64,000 bases of DNA from JAWMQL01 sp033283165 (GCA_033283165.1 JAWMQL010000002.1:682001-746000), one strand, 5' to 3'; positions 1-8,463 are shown, numbered from the stretch's first letter. Numbers and translations: made by a program. The notes: generated by a model not told the origin, from the sequence alone.

Positions 1-166
1 CCTGCGCGAACTGGCCGCAGATTTCCATACCTGGTACAACGCGCACAAAATGCTGGTAGACGACGAAGTACAGCGCAACGGCCGGGTTGCCCTGTGCCAG
101 GCGGTGCGCCAGGTGGTGGCCAACGGCCTGGATTTACTGGGCGTCTCGGCTCCGGAGAGCATGTAG
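1..166 (+). CDS. argS: Arginyl-tRNA synthetase, C-terminal fragment
   Basis: Only the last 54 residues are in the window; the reading frame enters from the left edge (first full codon at base 2) and stops with TAG at 164-166. The peptide has the features of the DALR anticodon-binding domain of class I arginyl-tRNA synthetase: a FHTWYN segment, an arginine-led helix and the family's usual ending LLGVSAPESM. The enzyme charges tRNA-Arg in the cytoplasm. The next gene starts on the base after the stop codon, so the two are probably co-transcribed, as in Pseudomonas. Confidence 0.93.
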   Translation, partial: LRELAADFHTWYNAHKMLVDDEVQRNGRVALCQAVRQVVANGLDLLGVSAPESM

Positions 167-736
167 ATGACGGCCCGGGCCAGAGGGAAGGCGGCGACCG
201 GGAGGCGCACCGGTGGCGCCAGTCGCCACCGGGACAAACCGGCGGTCAGTGGCTGGCGCTGGTATGCGGCCGGCCTGCTGTCGGGGGTATTCCTGTCCTT
301 TCTCCTGTACCTGGGTACACTTGCACCGGAGCACACCACCCCGACCGCCGGCGCCCCGGAAAACCCCGCGCTGGACAGCAGCACGCCCAAGCCGCGATTC
401 GATTTCTATACCGTGTTGCCGGAACAGAGCATAGAGGTCGAGGTCGACCCCGCCGAGGTGGCTCGGGCCCGTTCCCACGGTGACAACGGCGGTACCGAAC
501 TGTACCTGTTGCAGGCCGGCTCGTTCCGCAATCCCGAGGACGCCGACCGCCGCCGGGGTGAACTGTTACTGCTGGGCCTGGAGCCCAGAGTAGAGCAGAG
601 CGACGGCGATAACGGTCGCTGGTACCGGGTATTTGTCGGGCCCTTCGATTCCCGCTCCAAGGTCGCCAGGGCCCGCAGCATGACTGCGGCCGAGGGCATA
701 GACACCCTGCTGCTGAAACGGGGACCATCCAACTGA
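167..736 (+). CDS. ftsN: SPOR-domain cell division protein (FtsN-like)
   Basis: A 189-residue bitopic membrane protein. A basic cytoplasmic N-terminus (about residues 1-30) is followed by one membrane helix (about 32-50, WYAAGLLSGVFLSFLLYLG), a proline-rich periplasmic linker and a C-terminal SPOR domain (about 107-186) with the usual LQAGSF and YRVFVGPF strands. SPOR domains bind denuded septal peptidoglycan. Position between argS and hslVU and this architecture match the FtsN-like protein of Pseudomonas. FtsN is poorly conserved in sequence, so the exact orthology is inferred; SPOR membrane protein is certain. ATG directly abuts the argS stop. Confidence 0.85.
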   Translation: MTARARGKAATGRRTGGASRHRDKPAVSGWRWYAAGLLSGVFLSFLLYLGTLAPEHTTPTAGAPENPALDSSTPKPRFDFYTVLPEQSIEVEVDPAEVARARSHGDNGGTELYLLQAGSFRNPEDADRRRGELLLLGLEPRVEQSDGDNGRWYRVFVGPFDSRSKVARARSMTAAEGIDTLLLKRGPSN

Positions 737-746
737 CCCGGCCGGG

Positions 747-774
747 CTTGAAATTTCGCCCCGCTGCCCCATAT
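747..774 (+). promoter_or_regulatory. Sigma-32 (RpoH) heat-shock promoter of hslVU
   Basis: CTTGAAA at 747-753, a 13-base spacer, and CCCCATAT at 767-774 match the RpoH consensus (CTTGAAA, 11-16 bases, CCCCATnT) at every position. Transcription would start near 780, which places the ATG at 778 at or before the start site and supports the GTG at 820 as the hslV start. Expected from the known heat-shock control of hslVU. Confidence 0.88.
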
Positions 775-819
775 TGAATGCATCCCCCCCGATTCCCACC
801 GGCTCCCGGAGGTCAGACA

Positions 820-1359
820 GTGGAACAATACAGAGGCACGACCATACTTTCCGTGCGCCGAGGAAACAGCGTCGTGATCGGCGGCGATGGCCAGGTATCC
901 ATGGGCAATACCGTGATGAAAGGCAACGCCCGCAAGGTGCGGCGCCTGTTCAAGGACCAGGTGCTGGCCGGTTTTGCCGGCGGTACTGCCGACGCCTTCA
1001 CCCTGTTTGAACTGTTCGAGGCACAACTGGACAAGCACCAGGGCCACCTGGTGCGAGCGGCGGTGGAGCTGGCCAAGGCCTGGCGCACCGAGCGCGCCCT
1101 GCGCCAGTTGGAAGCGCTGTTGGCGGTGGCAGACAAGGACACCTCGCTCATCATCACCGGCAACGGCGATGTGATCGAGCCGGAGGACAACCTGATTGCC
1201 ATTGGCTCAGGCGGCCCCTATGCCCAGGCTGCTGCGCGCGCGCTGCTCGAGAACACCGATCTTGACGCCCGCAGCATCGTGGAGAAAGGGCTGGCGATCG
1301 CCGGCGATATCTGCGTGTACACCAACCACAATCGCACCATCGAACAACTGGATTACTGA
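820..1359 (+). CDS. hslV: ATP-dependent protease subunit HslV (ClpQ)
   Basis: Threonine peptidase of the HslUV proteasome-like complex, which degrades misfolded and regulatory proteins. The GTG at 820 is chosen because GGAGG sits at 808-812 with 7-base spacing and because the upstream ATG at 778 overlaps the heat-shock promoter. This gives 179 residues, the family's size. The N-terminus has a short propeptide (MEQYRG) before the mature TTILSVRR sequence, so Thr7 would be the catalytic nucleophile after processing; the Escherichia coli protein has only Met before it. Conserved GDGQVSMGNTVMKGN and GFAGGTADAF blocks follow. Stop overlaps the hslU start by one base (TGATG). Confidence 0.97.
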   Translation: MEQYRGTTILSVRRGNSVVIGGDGQVSMGNTVMKGNARKVRRLFKDQVLAGFAGGTADAFTLFELFEAQLDKHQGHLVRAAVELAKAWRTERALRQLEALLAVADKDTSLIITGNGDVIEPEDNLIAIGSGGPYAQAAARALLENTDLDARSIVEKGLAIAGDICVYTNHNRTIEQLDY

Positions 1360-2681
1360 TGTCGAACATGACCCCCCGCGAGATCGTGCACGAGCTCGAC
1401 AAACACATCATCGGCCAGGACGACGCCAAGCGCGCGGTCGCGATCGCCTTGCGCAATCGCTGGCGCCGTATGCAGTTGCCGGAGCAACTGCGGGCCGAGA
1501 TCACCCCCAAGAATATCCTGATGATCGGGCCCACCGGAGTCGGCAAGACCGAGATTGCCCGGCGCCTGGCGAAACTGGCCAACGCTCCCTTTGTCAAAGT
1601 GGAAGCGACCAAATTTACCGAGGTCGGCTACGTGGGCCGCGACGTGGAGTCGATCGTACGCGACCTGGCCGACGTGGCGATCAAGATTTACCGGGAACAG
1701 GAAATGAACCGGGTCCGTTTCCGGGCCGAGGAAACCGCCGAGGAACGGGTGCTGGATATCCTGTTACCGCCGGCCCGGGGCGACGAGAGCGACAGCTCCT
1801 CGAGCACCCGTCAGCTGCTGCGTAAGAAACTGCGCGAGGGAGCGCTGGACGAAAAGGAGATCGAGGTCGAACTGAGCAGCGCCGGGCCAGGGGTGGAAAT
1901 CATGGCACCCCCGGGTATGGAGGAGATGACCAGCCAGTTGCAGAGTATGTTCTCCAATCTGTCCCGCCCCCAGCGCAAGACCCGCAAGATGACGGTCAAG
2001 GCAGCTTTCGAGGCCCTGCGGGACGAGGAGGCGGCCAAGATGATCAACGAGGACGAACTGAAACAGCAGGCCCTCAGCGCCGCCGAGCAAAACGGTATCG
2101 TGTTCATCGACGAGCTGGACAAGGTCGCCAAACGCAGCGAGGGGGCCGGCGCCGACGTTTCCCGCGAGGGCGTGCAGCGCGACCTGCTGCCCCTGATCGA
2201 GGGTTCCACCGTGTCCACCAAACACGGCGTGGTTAAAACCGATCATATCCTGTTTATCGCCTCGGGCGCGTTCCACCTGGCCAAACCTTCCGACCTGATC
2301 CCGGAATTGCAGGGCCGGCTGCCCATCCGGGTCGAACTGGATGCGCTGACGCCGGAGGACTTCGAACGCATCCTGACCGAACCCAACGCGTCGCTGACCG
2401 AGCAGTATCAGGCCCTGCTGGAAACCGAGGGGCTGACGCTGGAATTCGACCCCGCGGGCATCCGCCGAATTGCCGAAATCGCCTGGCAGGTGAACGAAAA
2501 GACCGAGAATATCGGCGCCCGGCGGCTGCACACGGTCATGGAGCGACTGCTCGAAGTGGCCTCCTTCGACGCCGCCGATGCCGGTTTGCAGGGACAGCCC
2601 CTGCGGGTGGACGCGGCCTACGTGGACCAGCAGTTGGAGGCCCTCAGCACCGACGAGGACCTGTCCCGCTTCATTCTGTGA
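1359..2681 (+). CDS. hslU: HslU ATPase (ClpY), unfoldase of HslUV
   Basis: AAA+ unfoldase of 440 residues that feeds substrates to HslV. Walker A GPTGVGKT lies at residues 57-64, the pore-loop GYVG at about 90-93, Walker B GIVFIDELDK near the middle after the insertion I-domain (about 110-240), and the C-terminal tail ends DLSRFIL, the segment that docks into HslV. Length and motifs are standard. Translationally coupled to hslV (TGATG overlap) and under the same sigma-32 promoter. Confidence 0.98.
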   Translation: MSNMTPREIVHELDKHIIGQDDAKRAVAIALRNRWRRMQLPEQLRAEITPKNILMIGPTGVGKTEIARRLAKLANAPFVKVEATKFTEVGYVGRDVESIVRDLADVAIKIYREQEMNRVRFRAEETAEERVLDILLPPARGDESDSSSSTRQLLRKKLREGALDEKEIEVELSSAGPGVEIMAPPGMEEMTSQLQSMFSNLSRPQRKTRKMTVKAAFEALRDEEAAKMINEDELKQQALSAAEQNGIVFIDELDKVAKRSEGAGADVSREGVQRDLLPLIEGSTVSTKHGVVKTDHILFIASGAFHLAKPSDLIPELQGRLPIRVELDALTPEDFERILTEPNASLTEQYQALLETEGLTLEFDPAGIRRIAEIAWQVNEKTENIGARRLHTVMERLLEVASFDAADAGLQGQPLRVDAAYVDQQLEALSTDEDLSRFIL

Positions 2682-2694
2682 ACGGGGTATTCGA

Positions 2695-3078
2695 ATGGAC
2701 ATGATTCCGGAAAAGATTCACCTGCACCGCCGCTCGCGGGAACTGGAATTGTGTTATCCCGGTGGCGAGCAATACCGCCTGCCCTGCGAGTACCTGCGCG
2801 TTTTCTCGCCCTCCGCGGAAGTGCGCGGTCACGGCCCGGGTCAGGAAGTGCTGCAGGCAGGCAAACTGAAGGTCGCCATCAGCGCCATCAACCCGGTGGG
2901 CAACTACGCCCTGCAACTGGTGTTCGACGACGGCCACGATACCGGCCTGTACGCCTGGGATTACCTGTACGAGCTCTGCACCCAGCGGGAGGCCTGGTGG
3001 CAGGACTACCTGGACCGGATGAACGAGGCCGGCCTGAACCGCGATCCGGATGTGCAGGTGGTCAAGCTGGACCTGTGA
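2695..3078 (+). CDS. DUF971 family protein
   Basis: 127-residue protein with the DUF971 fold (related to the N-terminal domain of gamma-butyrobetaine hydroxylase). The body is typical: IHLHRRSRELELCYPGG, LPCEYLRVFSPSAEVRGHG, a GNYALQLVFDDGHDTGLYAW strand and a C-terminal WWQDYLDRM helix. In other bacteria the domain is linked to iron-sulfur or metal handling, but no biochemical role is established for the stand-alone form. Start is ATG 2695, 13 bases after hslU; a longer in-frame reading overlaps hslU and is unlikely. The hslVU-DUF971 linkage is shared with Pseudomonas. Confidence 0.88.
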   Translation: MDMIPEKIHLHRRSRELELCYPGGEQYRLPCEYLRVFSPSAEVRGHGPGQEVLQAGKLKVAISAINPVGNYALQLVFDDGHDTGLYAWDYLYELCTQREAWWQDYLDRMNEAGLNRDPDVQVVKLDL

Positions 3079-3151
3079 GTCTTTAAGCATCCCAAGCGGC
3101 CACGGGTATTGCCACCGCGGCGCCGGGGCGGATAACTTATTTGCGGACCGT

Positions 3152-3173
3152 CGGCGGCCAGGGATGGCCGCCG
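3152..3173 (+). other. Perfect hairpin downstream of the hslVU operon
   Basis: CGGCGGCCA (3152-3160) and TGGCCGCCG (3165-3173) form a 9-bp stem with a GGGA loop. No T run follows, so it is not a classical intrinsic terminator; it could stabilise the 3' end of the hslVU-DUF971 transcript. Confidence 0.45.
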
Positions 3174-3274
3174 CCGAGCGCGCCATGGACGGCATGCTTT
3201 CAGCGTGTCCGAAAATAAATTATCCGGGTCGGCGACGCGGGATCGATGAGAAAAACTACACGCAGTTGCCGCAC

Positions 3275-3303
3275 TGAACAGGCGTGCGGATGACTGCTAC
3301 AAT
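3275..3303 (+). promoter_or_regulatory. Probable sigma-70 promoter of ubiE-ubiJ-ubiB
   Basis: TGAACA (3275-3280), 17-base spacer, TACAAT (3298-3303), followed by a GC-rich discriminator ACCGCC. The start codon of ubiE lies 28 bases beyond the -10 element. The -35 box is imperfect. Confidence 0.5.
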
Positions 3304-3331
3304 ACCGCCTCTTTAACTCCGGGCCGTCCTG

Positions 3332-4081
3332 ATGAGCGACAAAGACACCACCCACTTCGGATACCAGGAAGTGGACACCTCCGCCAAGGCGGGCATGGTG
3401 GCCGATGTGTTTCACTCGGTCGCCGCGCGCTACGACCTGATGAACGACCTGATGTCGGCCGGCATTCACCGCATCTGGAAACGCTTCACCATCGAGCTCA
3501 GCGGCGTGCGCAAGGGCCATGCCGTGCTCGACATCGCCGGTGGCACCGGCGACCTGGCGGCGCGCTTTTCCGAGATCGTCGGCCCCGAAGGACAGGTGGT
3601 GCTGGCGGACATCAACGACTCCATGCTGGCCGTGGGTCGCGACAAGCTGCTGGACAGGGGTTTCCAGGGCAACATCGAATTCGTGCAGGCCGATGCCCAG
3701 GACCTGCCCTTCCCCGACAACAGTTTTGACTGCGTCACCATCGCCTTCGGCTTGCGCAACGTCACCGACAAGGACGCCGCCCTGCGCTCCATGCTGCGGG
3801 TACTGAAGCCGGGCGGGCGCCTGCTGGTGCTGGAATTTTCCAAGCCCGGCAATCCCCTGCTGTCGCGCGCCTACGATACCTACTCATTTCGCCTGCTGCC
3901 GCTGATGGGTCGCCTGGTGGCGAACGACAGCGACAGTTACCAGTACCTGGCGGAGTCCATTCGCATGCACCCGGACCAGGAAACCCTGAAAGGGATGATG
4001 GAAGACGCGGGCTTCAGCCGGGTCGATTTTCACAACATGACCGGCGGTATAGTCGCCGTGCACAGGGGCGTCAAACCCTGA
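3332..4081 (+). CDS. ubiE: UbiE C-methyltransferase (ubiquinone/menaquinone biosynthesis)
   Basis: SAM-dependent methyltransferase of 249 residues that methylates the quinone ring (DMQ to MQ steps in ubiquinone synthesis). Seen in the sequence: the N-terminal FGYQEV segment, the VADVFHSVAARYDLMNDLMS signature, SAM-binding DIAGGTGDLA (motif I), DINDSML, and the family motif IAFGLRNVTDK, plus the C-terminal GGIVAVHRGVKP. Full length. First gene of ubiE-ubiJ-ubiB; ubiJ starts one base after its stop. Confidence 0.97.
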   Translation: MSDKDTTHFGYQEVDTSAKAGMVADVFHSVAARYDLMNDLMSAGIHRIWKRFTIELSGVRKGHAVLDIAGGTGDLAARFSEIVGPEGQVVLADINDSMLAVGRDKLLDRGFQGNIEFVQADAQDLPFPDNSFDCVTIAFGLRNVTDKDAALRSMLRVLKPGGRLLVLEFSKPGNPLLSRAYDTYSFRLLPLMGRLVANDSDSYQYLAESIRMHPDQETLKGMMEDAGFSRVDFHNMTGGIVAVHRGVKP

Positions 4082-4082
4082 T

Positions 4083-4724
4083 ATGGGCAAGGTATTAAAC
4101 CCCACCCTGCACACGGCGGCGCTGGCGGGGCTGGAAGCCGCGCTCAACAGGGCCCTCGGGCTGGCACCCGGCGCCGCCGGTGACCTGGCCGCGCTGGCGG
4201 GTTGCAGCTTTGCTATCGAGTGTCACACTCCACCCTTCCAGGCCTATCTGTTTCCCGCCGCCGACGGCATCCGACTGGCCGGCGTGCACGAGGGGCCTGT
4301 CACCACCCGGGTCTCAGGCGGCGCGGCCGATTTCGCCGAACTGGCGGCGGCGGAGGATCCGGCCGCCACCCTGATCAACGGCCAGCTGCTGATCGAGGGG
4401 GACAGTGCCCCGCTGATAGAACTGCAGCAGATACTGTCACGGCTGGAGATCGACTGGGAGGCTCCGCTGGTGGACAACCTGGGCGACGTGGCCGGACACC
4501 AGCTGGCGCAGGGACTGCGCGGGCTGTTCAGCTGGGGCCGCGAGGCGCGGGAATCCCTGCGCCGGCAACTTGAGGAATTCGTGCACGAGGAAGCCAGGTT
4601 GAGCCCGCCACCGCTGGAGCTGGAGGATTTCTGCCGCGACGTACAGTCGCTGGGCCTGGAAGTGGAGCGATTGGAATCCCGCGCCGAACGGCTGCGCCGC
4701 CGCCTGGCCAGGCTCAAGGGCTGA
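4083..4724 (+). CDS. ubiJ: UbiJ, SCP2-domain accessory factor of ubiquinone synthesis
   Basis: 213-residue protein with an N-terminal SCP2-like lipid-binding domain (about residues 20-105, including the FAELAAAEDPAATLINGQLLIEGD core) and a C-terminal charged helical tail rich in Leu, Glu and Arg (about 150-213) that probably forms a coiled coil. In E. coli UbiJ organises the cytosolic Ubi metabolon with UbiK and binds polyprenyl lipids. Sequence identity in this family is low; assignment rests on the fold pattern, size and fixed location between ubiE and ubiB. Confidence 0.9.
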   Translation: MGKVLNPTLHTAALAGLEAALNRALGLAPGAAGDLAALAGCSFAIECHTPPFQAYLFPAADGIRLAGVHEGPVTTRVSGGAADFAELAAAEDPAATLINGQLLIEGDSAPLIELQQILSRLEIDWEAPLVDNLGDVAGHQLAQGLRGLFSWGREARESLRRQLEEFVHEEARLSPPPLELEDFCRDVQSLGLEVERLESRAERLRRRLARLKG

Positions 4725-4728
4725 CTCC

Positions 4729-6378
4729 GTGTCCCGCGCAACGCGTTTGCTCAAGATTCTGTACACCGTGGGCCGCTACCGGCTGGACCAGTTCGTGGAT
4801 CCGCAACACCTGCCCACCCTGCCCCGGCTGGTCCATAAAATCGGTCCCTGGCGCCTGGCGCCGGTTCCGGCCATGAATCGCGGGCAAAGGCTGCGCCTGG
4901 CGCTGGAAGAGTTGGGGCCGGTGTTCATCAAGTTCGGTCAAATGCTCTCCACCCGTCGCGACCTGCTGCCAGAGGACATCGCTGATGAACTGGCCAGGCT
5001 GCAGGACGACGTGCCCGCTTTCCCGGCCGAGCAATCGCGGGCGATCATCGAACGGGCACTGGGTCAGCCGGTAGATTCCCTGTATGCCAGCTTCGAGTCC
5101 ACACCCATGGCGTCCGCGTCCGTGGCGCAGGTACATCGCGCGACCCTGCACTGTGGCGAGGAGGTGGTGGTGAAGGTCCTGCGTCCCGACATCGAACCGG
5201 TGATCCGCCAGGACCTGGCCCTGATGTACAGCCTGGCGCGGCTGATTACACGGCATTTCCCCGACGGCCGACGACTGCGCCCGGTGGAGGTCGTCTCGGA
5301 TTACGAACTGGTGATCCTCGATGAGTTGGACCTGGGCCGGGAGGCATCCAACGCCTCCCAGTTGCGGCGCAATTTTGAAGACAGCAAGCTGGTCTACGTA
5401 CCGAGAGTGTACTGGGACTACAGCTGCCGCCAGGTTTTCACCATGGAACGCATCAGCGGTATCCCGGTGACCGACGTGGCGGCCCTGAACGAACGCGGGG
5501 TTGACCTGAAACTGCTGGCCGAACGGGGTGTGGAGATTTTTTTCACCCAGGTATTCCGCGACAGCTTCTTCCACGCCGACATGCACCCGGGCAATATATT
5601 CGTCGATGCCACCGACCCGGCGGATCCGGGCTACATCGCCGTGGACTGCGCCATCATCGGCAGCCTCTCCGATTCCGACCAGTACTACCTGGCGCGCAAC
5701 CTGCTCGCCATCTTCCAGCGCAACTACCACGAGGTGGCCCAGCTGCACGTGGAGTGCGGCTGGGTGCCGCCGGACACCAGGGTGCAGGATTTCGAGGCCG
5801 CCATGCGGGCGGTCTGCGAACCGGTCTTCGAGCGGCCCATCAGCGAGATTTCCTTCGGCCAGTTGCTGGTCTACCTGTTCCGTACCGCGCGCCGCTTTGA
5901 CATGGAAGTCCAGCCTTCCCTGGTGCTGCTGCAGAAAACCCTGCTCAATATAGAGGGCCTCGGCAGGCAACTGTATCCCGCGCTCAATTTGTGGGACACA
6001 GCACAGCCGTTTCTCGAACGCTGGGTGCAGGAACGGTACTCGCCACAGAGCGTGCTGCGCCGGCTACAACACCATGCCCCTTCCTGGCTGGAGCAACTGC
6101 CCCAGTTACCCGACGTGGTACTGGACAATCTGCAACAGGCCAATGCAGCGCAAAAGGCCTGGTCCCAGGAACGGCAGCGACGGCAGGAACTGCAGGAAGA
6201 GCTGGCGCGCAAAACGACCAGGCAACGGCGGCATCTGCTGGCGGCGGTGGCCTGCCTGTTCGCCGCAGTGGCGGCGGCCCCCGCAGGCTGGGAGCAATTG
6301 CAGAACGCGCCGGGACTGAGCTGGTTGCTCGGCGGCGTGGCCCTGCTGCTGCTGTGGCCGGAGCGCAACGGTGGATGA
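4729..6378 (+). CDS. ubiB: UbiB, atypical kinase/ATPase of ubiquinone biosynthesis
   Basis: 549-residue ABC1/ADCK-family protein. The KxGQ-type segment FIKFGQMLSTRRDLLPEDIA (about residues 65-84), an alanine-rich nucleotide loop ASASVAQVHRA, the VVVKVLRPDIE lysine strand and the HADMHPGNIFVD metal-binding loop are all present. Two C-terminal membrane helices (about 505-520 and 528-545) anchor it. It is thought to extract or gate hydrophobic quinone intermediates for the Ubi complex. Start is GTG at 4729, four bases after ubiJ. Confidence 0.96.
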   Translation: MSRATRLLKILYTVGRYRLDQFVDPQHLPTLPRLVHKIGPWRLAPVPAMNRGQRLRLALEELGPVFIKFGQMLSTRRDLLPEDIADELARLQDDVPAFPAEQSRAIIERALGQPVDSLYASFESTPMASASVAQVHRATLHCGEEVVVKVLRPDIEPVIRQDLALMYSLARLITRHFPDGRRLRPVEVVSDYELVILDELDLGREASNASQLRRNFEDSKLVYVPRVYWDYSCRQVFTMERISGIPVTDVAALNERGVDLKLLAERGVEIFFTQVFRDSFFHADMHPGNIFVDATDPADPGYIAVDCAIIGSLSDSDQYYLARNLLAIFQRNYHEVAQLHVECGWVPPDTRVQDFEAAMRAVCEPVFERPISEISFGQLLVYLFRTARRFDMEVQPSLVLLQKTLLNIEGLGRQLYPALNLWDTAQPFLERWVQERYSPQSVLRRLQHHAPSWLEQLPQLPDVVLDNLQQANAAQKAWSQERQRRQELQEELARKTTRQRRHLLAAVACLFAAVAAAPAGWEQLQNAPGLSWLLGGVALLLLWPERNGG

Positions 6379-6412
6379 GTAAGCCGGGGGGCTGTGCGAT
6401 AATGCGCCGGTT

Positions 6413-6814
6413 ATGAGCGACATTGCGACACTGACTGAGCAGATTCACTGGAACGGGCAGGGCCTGGTGCCCGCTATCGCCCAGGACTGGCAGAGCGGCG
6501 AAGTGCTCATGCTCGCGTGGATGAATGCCGAGGCCCTGGCCCTGACCATCGCCGAGGGCCGGGCAGTGTACTGGTCGCGATCGCGACAGGCGCTGTGGCG
6601 CAAGGGCGAGGAGTCCGGCCACGTGCAGCAGCTGAAAGAGCTGCGCATAGATTGCGACGCGGACACGGTTGTCATGAAAGTGGAGCAATTGGGCGGCATC
6701 GCGTGCCACACCGGGCGACGCAGTTGCTTTTATCGCCGACTGGACAACGGCGCCTGGGTGACAACCGACGAGGTCGTCAAAGATCCGGCGGAGATTTACG
6801 GGGAAAAATCGTGA
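6413..6814 (+). CDS. hisI: Phosphoribosyl-AMP cyclohydrolase
   Basis: 133-residue zinc enzyme of the third step of histidine synthesis. Family blocks present: MLAWMNAEAL, TYWSRSR-like VYWSRSRQALWRKGEESGH, the DCDAD metal ligands and the C-terminal IACHTGRRSCFYR with the zinc cysteines. Stand-alone (not fused to HisE). The last four bases overlap the hisE start (GTGA). A possible -10 element GATAAT lies at 6398-6403, only nine bases before ATG, so the message may be nearly leaderless. Confidence 0.96.
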   Translation: MSDIATLTEQIHWNGQGLVPAIAQDWQSGEVLMLAWMNAEALALTIAEGRAVYWSRSRQALWRKGEESGHVQQLKELRIDCDADTVVMKVEQLGGIACHTGRRSCFYRRLDNGAWVTTDEVVKDPAEIYGEKS

Positions 6815-7143
6815 GTGATGTACTGCAACAACTGGCCGCGGTTATTGCCGAGCGGCGGGCGGCGGACCCGGCCGATTCCTACGTCGCCAGTCTGCACCAC
6901 CGCGGTCTGAACAAAATACTGGAGAAAGTCGGGGAGGAGGCCATCGAGGTCATACTCGCCGCACGGGATGTACAAGAGGGGGCGGAGCGGCAACAATTGC
7001 TGGGCGAGGTCGCAGACCTCTGGTTCCACTGCATGGTCATGCTGGCGCACCTGGACTGCGACGTGACCGAGGTGCTGGATACCTTGCAGCAACGCGCCGG
7101 TGTGTCCGGTCACGAAGAAAAGGCCTCGCGGAAGCAGCCCTGA
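6811..7143 (+). CDS. hisE: Phosphoribosyl-ATP pyrophosphatase
   Basis: 110-residue all-alpha MazG-related hydrolase of the second histidine step. The helix-forming signature LNKILEKVGEEAIEVILAA and the EVADLWFHCMVML segment carry the acidic metal-binding residues of the family. GTG start at 6811 overlaps the hisI stop (GTGA), coupling translation. Adjacent to tatABC, the Pseudomonas arrangement; the other his genes of the window (hisB-H-A-F) lie 47 kb away. Confidence 0.95.
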   Translation: MSDVLQQLAAVIAERRAADPADSYVASLHHRGLNKILEKVGEEAIEVILAARDVQEGAERQQLLGEVADLWFHCMVMLAHLDCDVTEVLDTLQQRAGVSGHEEKASRKQP

Positions 7144-7184
7144 GGGTGCTCCCCGGGAAGCGGGAATTCAAGTAGGAGACGGTT

Positions 7185-7394
7185 ATGGGAATCGGTGGCA
7201 TCAGTGTCTGGCAGTTACTAATCATTCTGGCCATCGTCGTCATGCTGTTCGGAACCAAACGCCTGCGCAGCCTGGGTAGTGACCTCGGCAGCGCGGTCAA
7301 GGGCTTCCGCAAGAGCATGCAGGACGAGGGCGACAAGTCAGACGGAGAGTCCGCGCCGCCCACCGAGGGCGACGAGGAACAAAAGGAAAAGTAA
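7185..7394 (+). CDS. tatA: Twin-arginine translocase subunit TatA
   Basis: 69-residue inner-membrane protein forming the protein-conducting oligomer of the Tat pathway. One N-terminal membrane helix (about 7-22), the FGxKRLR hinge (LFGTKRLRSLGSDLG), an amphipathic helix and a charged acidic tail. AGGAGA ribosome site lies just before ATG. First gene of tatABC, following hisE. Confidence 0.96.
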   Translation: MGIGGISVWQLLIILAIVVMLFGTKRLRSLGSDLGSAVKGFRKSMQDEGDKSDGESAPPTEGDEEQKEK

Positions 7395-7403
7395 CGCGCA
7401 CCC

Positions 7404-7715
7404 ATGTTCGATATCGGCTTTGCCGAACTGGTGATCATTGCAGTTGTCGGGCTGCTGGTCATCGGCCCGGAGCGCCTGCCGGGCGCCATCCGGACGATCA
7501 GCTTGTGGCTGAACCGGATCCGGCGTGGCTTCAACGACATCAAGCGCGAGGTCGAACTGGAACTGCACAACGATGAGGTCATGCAGGAACTGCGCAAGAC
7601 CGGCCAGCAATTAAAGAGCGAAGGCGAGGACATCACCCGCGAACTCAACGAGATAAAGACCGGGATCAGCGAAAAATCGCCAGACGCTGACAAGAGAACC
7701 CCCGGCGATGACTGA
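7404..7715 (+). CDS. tatB: Twin-arginine translocase subunit TatB
   Basis: 103-residue TatB: N-terminal membrane helix with the glutamate-containing start MFDIGFAELVIIAVVGLLVI, GPERLPG hinge and a long amphipathic helix. TatB with TatC forms the twin-arginine signal receptor. Shorter than the E. coli protein (171 residues), mainly in the variable C-terminal tail. Its 3' end overlaps tatC by 8 bases. Confidence 0.95.
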   Translation: MFDIGFAELVIIAVVGLLVIGPERLPGAIRTISLWLNRIRRGFNDIKREVELELHNDEVMQELRKTGQQLKSEGEDITRELNEIKTGISEKSPDADKRTPGDD

Positions 7716-8463
7716 GGAGGAGTCCGTCGACAAACCGCTGCCTCTGGTTGCCCATCTTACCGAGTTGCGGGACCGCCTGCTGCGGGCAGTGCTGGCGGTA
7801 CTGATCGTCTTTATCGCGCTGTTCCCCTTCGCCAACGACATCTATGCCTTCGTATCCGAGCCCCTGAGGGCAATCCTGCCGCCGGGGGCCAGCATGATCG
7901 CGACGGAGGTGGCGTCCCCGTTTCTCACCCCGTTCAAGCTGACCATCTTCGCGGCCATTTTTATCGCCATGCCCTATGTGCTGTACCAGGCCTGGAGTTT
8001 TATCGCCCCGGGCATGTACCGACACGAAAAAAAACTGGCCATACCACTGCTGGCTTCCAGCGTGGTGTTGTTTTACCTCGGCGCGGCGTTCGCCTACTTC
8101 GTGGTGTTTCCGCTGATATTTGCGTTTTTCACCAGTGTCGGTCCGGAAGACATCACCATCATGACCGACATCAACCGCTATCTGGATTTCGTGCTGAAGC
8201 TGTTCTTCGCCTTTGGCCTGGCGTTTGAAATCCCGATCGCGGCGGTACTGTTGATCTGGTCCGGGGCAACTACCGCGGACGACCTGGCCAAAAAACGCCC
8301 CTATATCATCGTCGGCTGTTTCGTGCTGGGCATGCTGCTCACACCGCCCGATGTCATTTCACAATCCCTGCTGGCCATACCCATGTGGATCCTGTTTGAG
8401 TTCGGGGTATTTTTTGGCCGCATTGTCACCCGGGAACAAGATAATGAAGCCGCCCAGGAATAA
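7708..8463 (+). CDS. tatC: Twin-arginine translocase subunit TatC
   Basis: 251-residue polytopic membrane protein with six membrane helices, the receptor for folded Tat substrates. Typical features: N-terminal LVAHLTELRDRLLRA, the periplasmic VASPFLTPFKLTIFAA block, IAPGMYRHEKK and the C-terminal AKKRPYIIVGCFVLGMLLTPPDVISQ. The downstream mechanosensitive channel gene starts inside its last codons (20-base overlap). Confidence 0.97.
   Translation: MTEEESVDKPLPLVAHLTELRDRLLRAVLAVLIVFIALFPFANDIYAFVSEPLRAILPPGASMIATEVASPFLTPFKLTIFAAIFIAMPYVLYQAWSFIAPGMYRHEKKLAIPLLASSVVLFYLGAAFAYFVVFPLIFAFFTSVGPEDITIMTDINRYLDFVLKLFFAFGLAFEIPIAAVLLIWSGATTADDLAKKRPYIIVGCFVLGMLLTPPDVISQSLLAIPMWILFEFGVFFGRIVTREQDNEAAQE

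Noticed and set aside
778..819. ATG 778 as hslV start
   Set aside because: It lies at or before the predicted transcription start of the sigma-32 promoter; GTG 820 has GGAGG.
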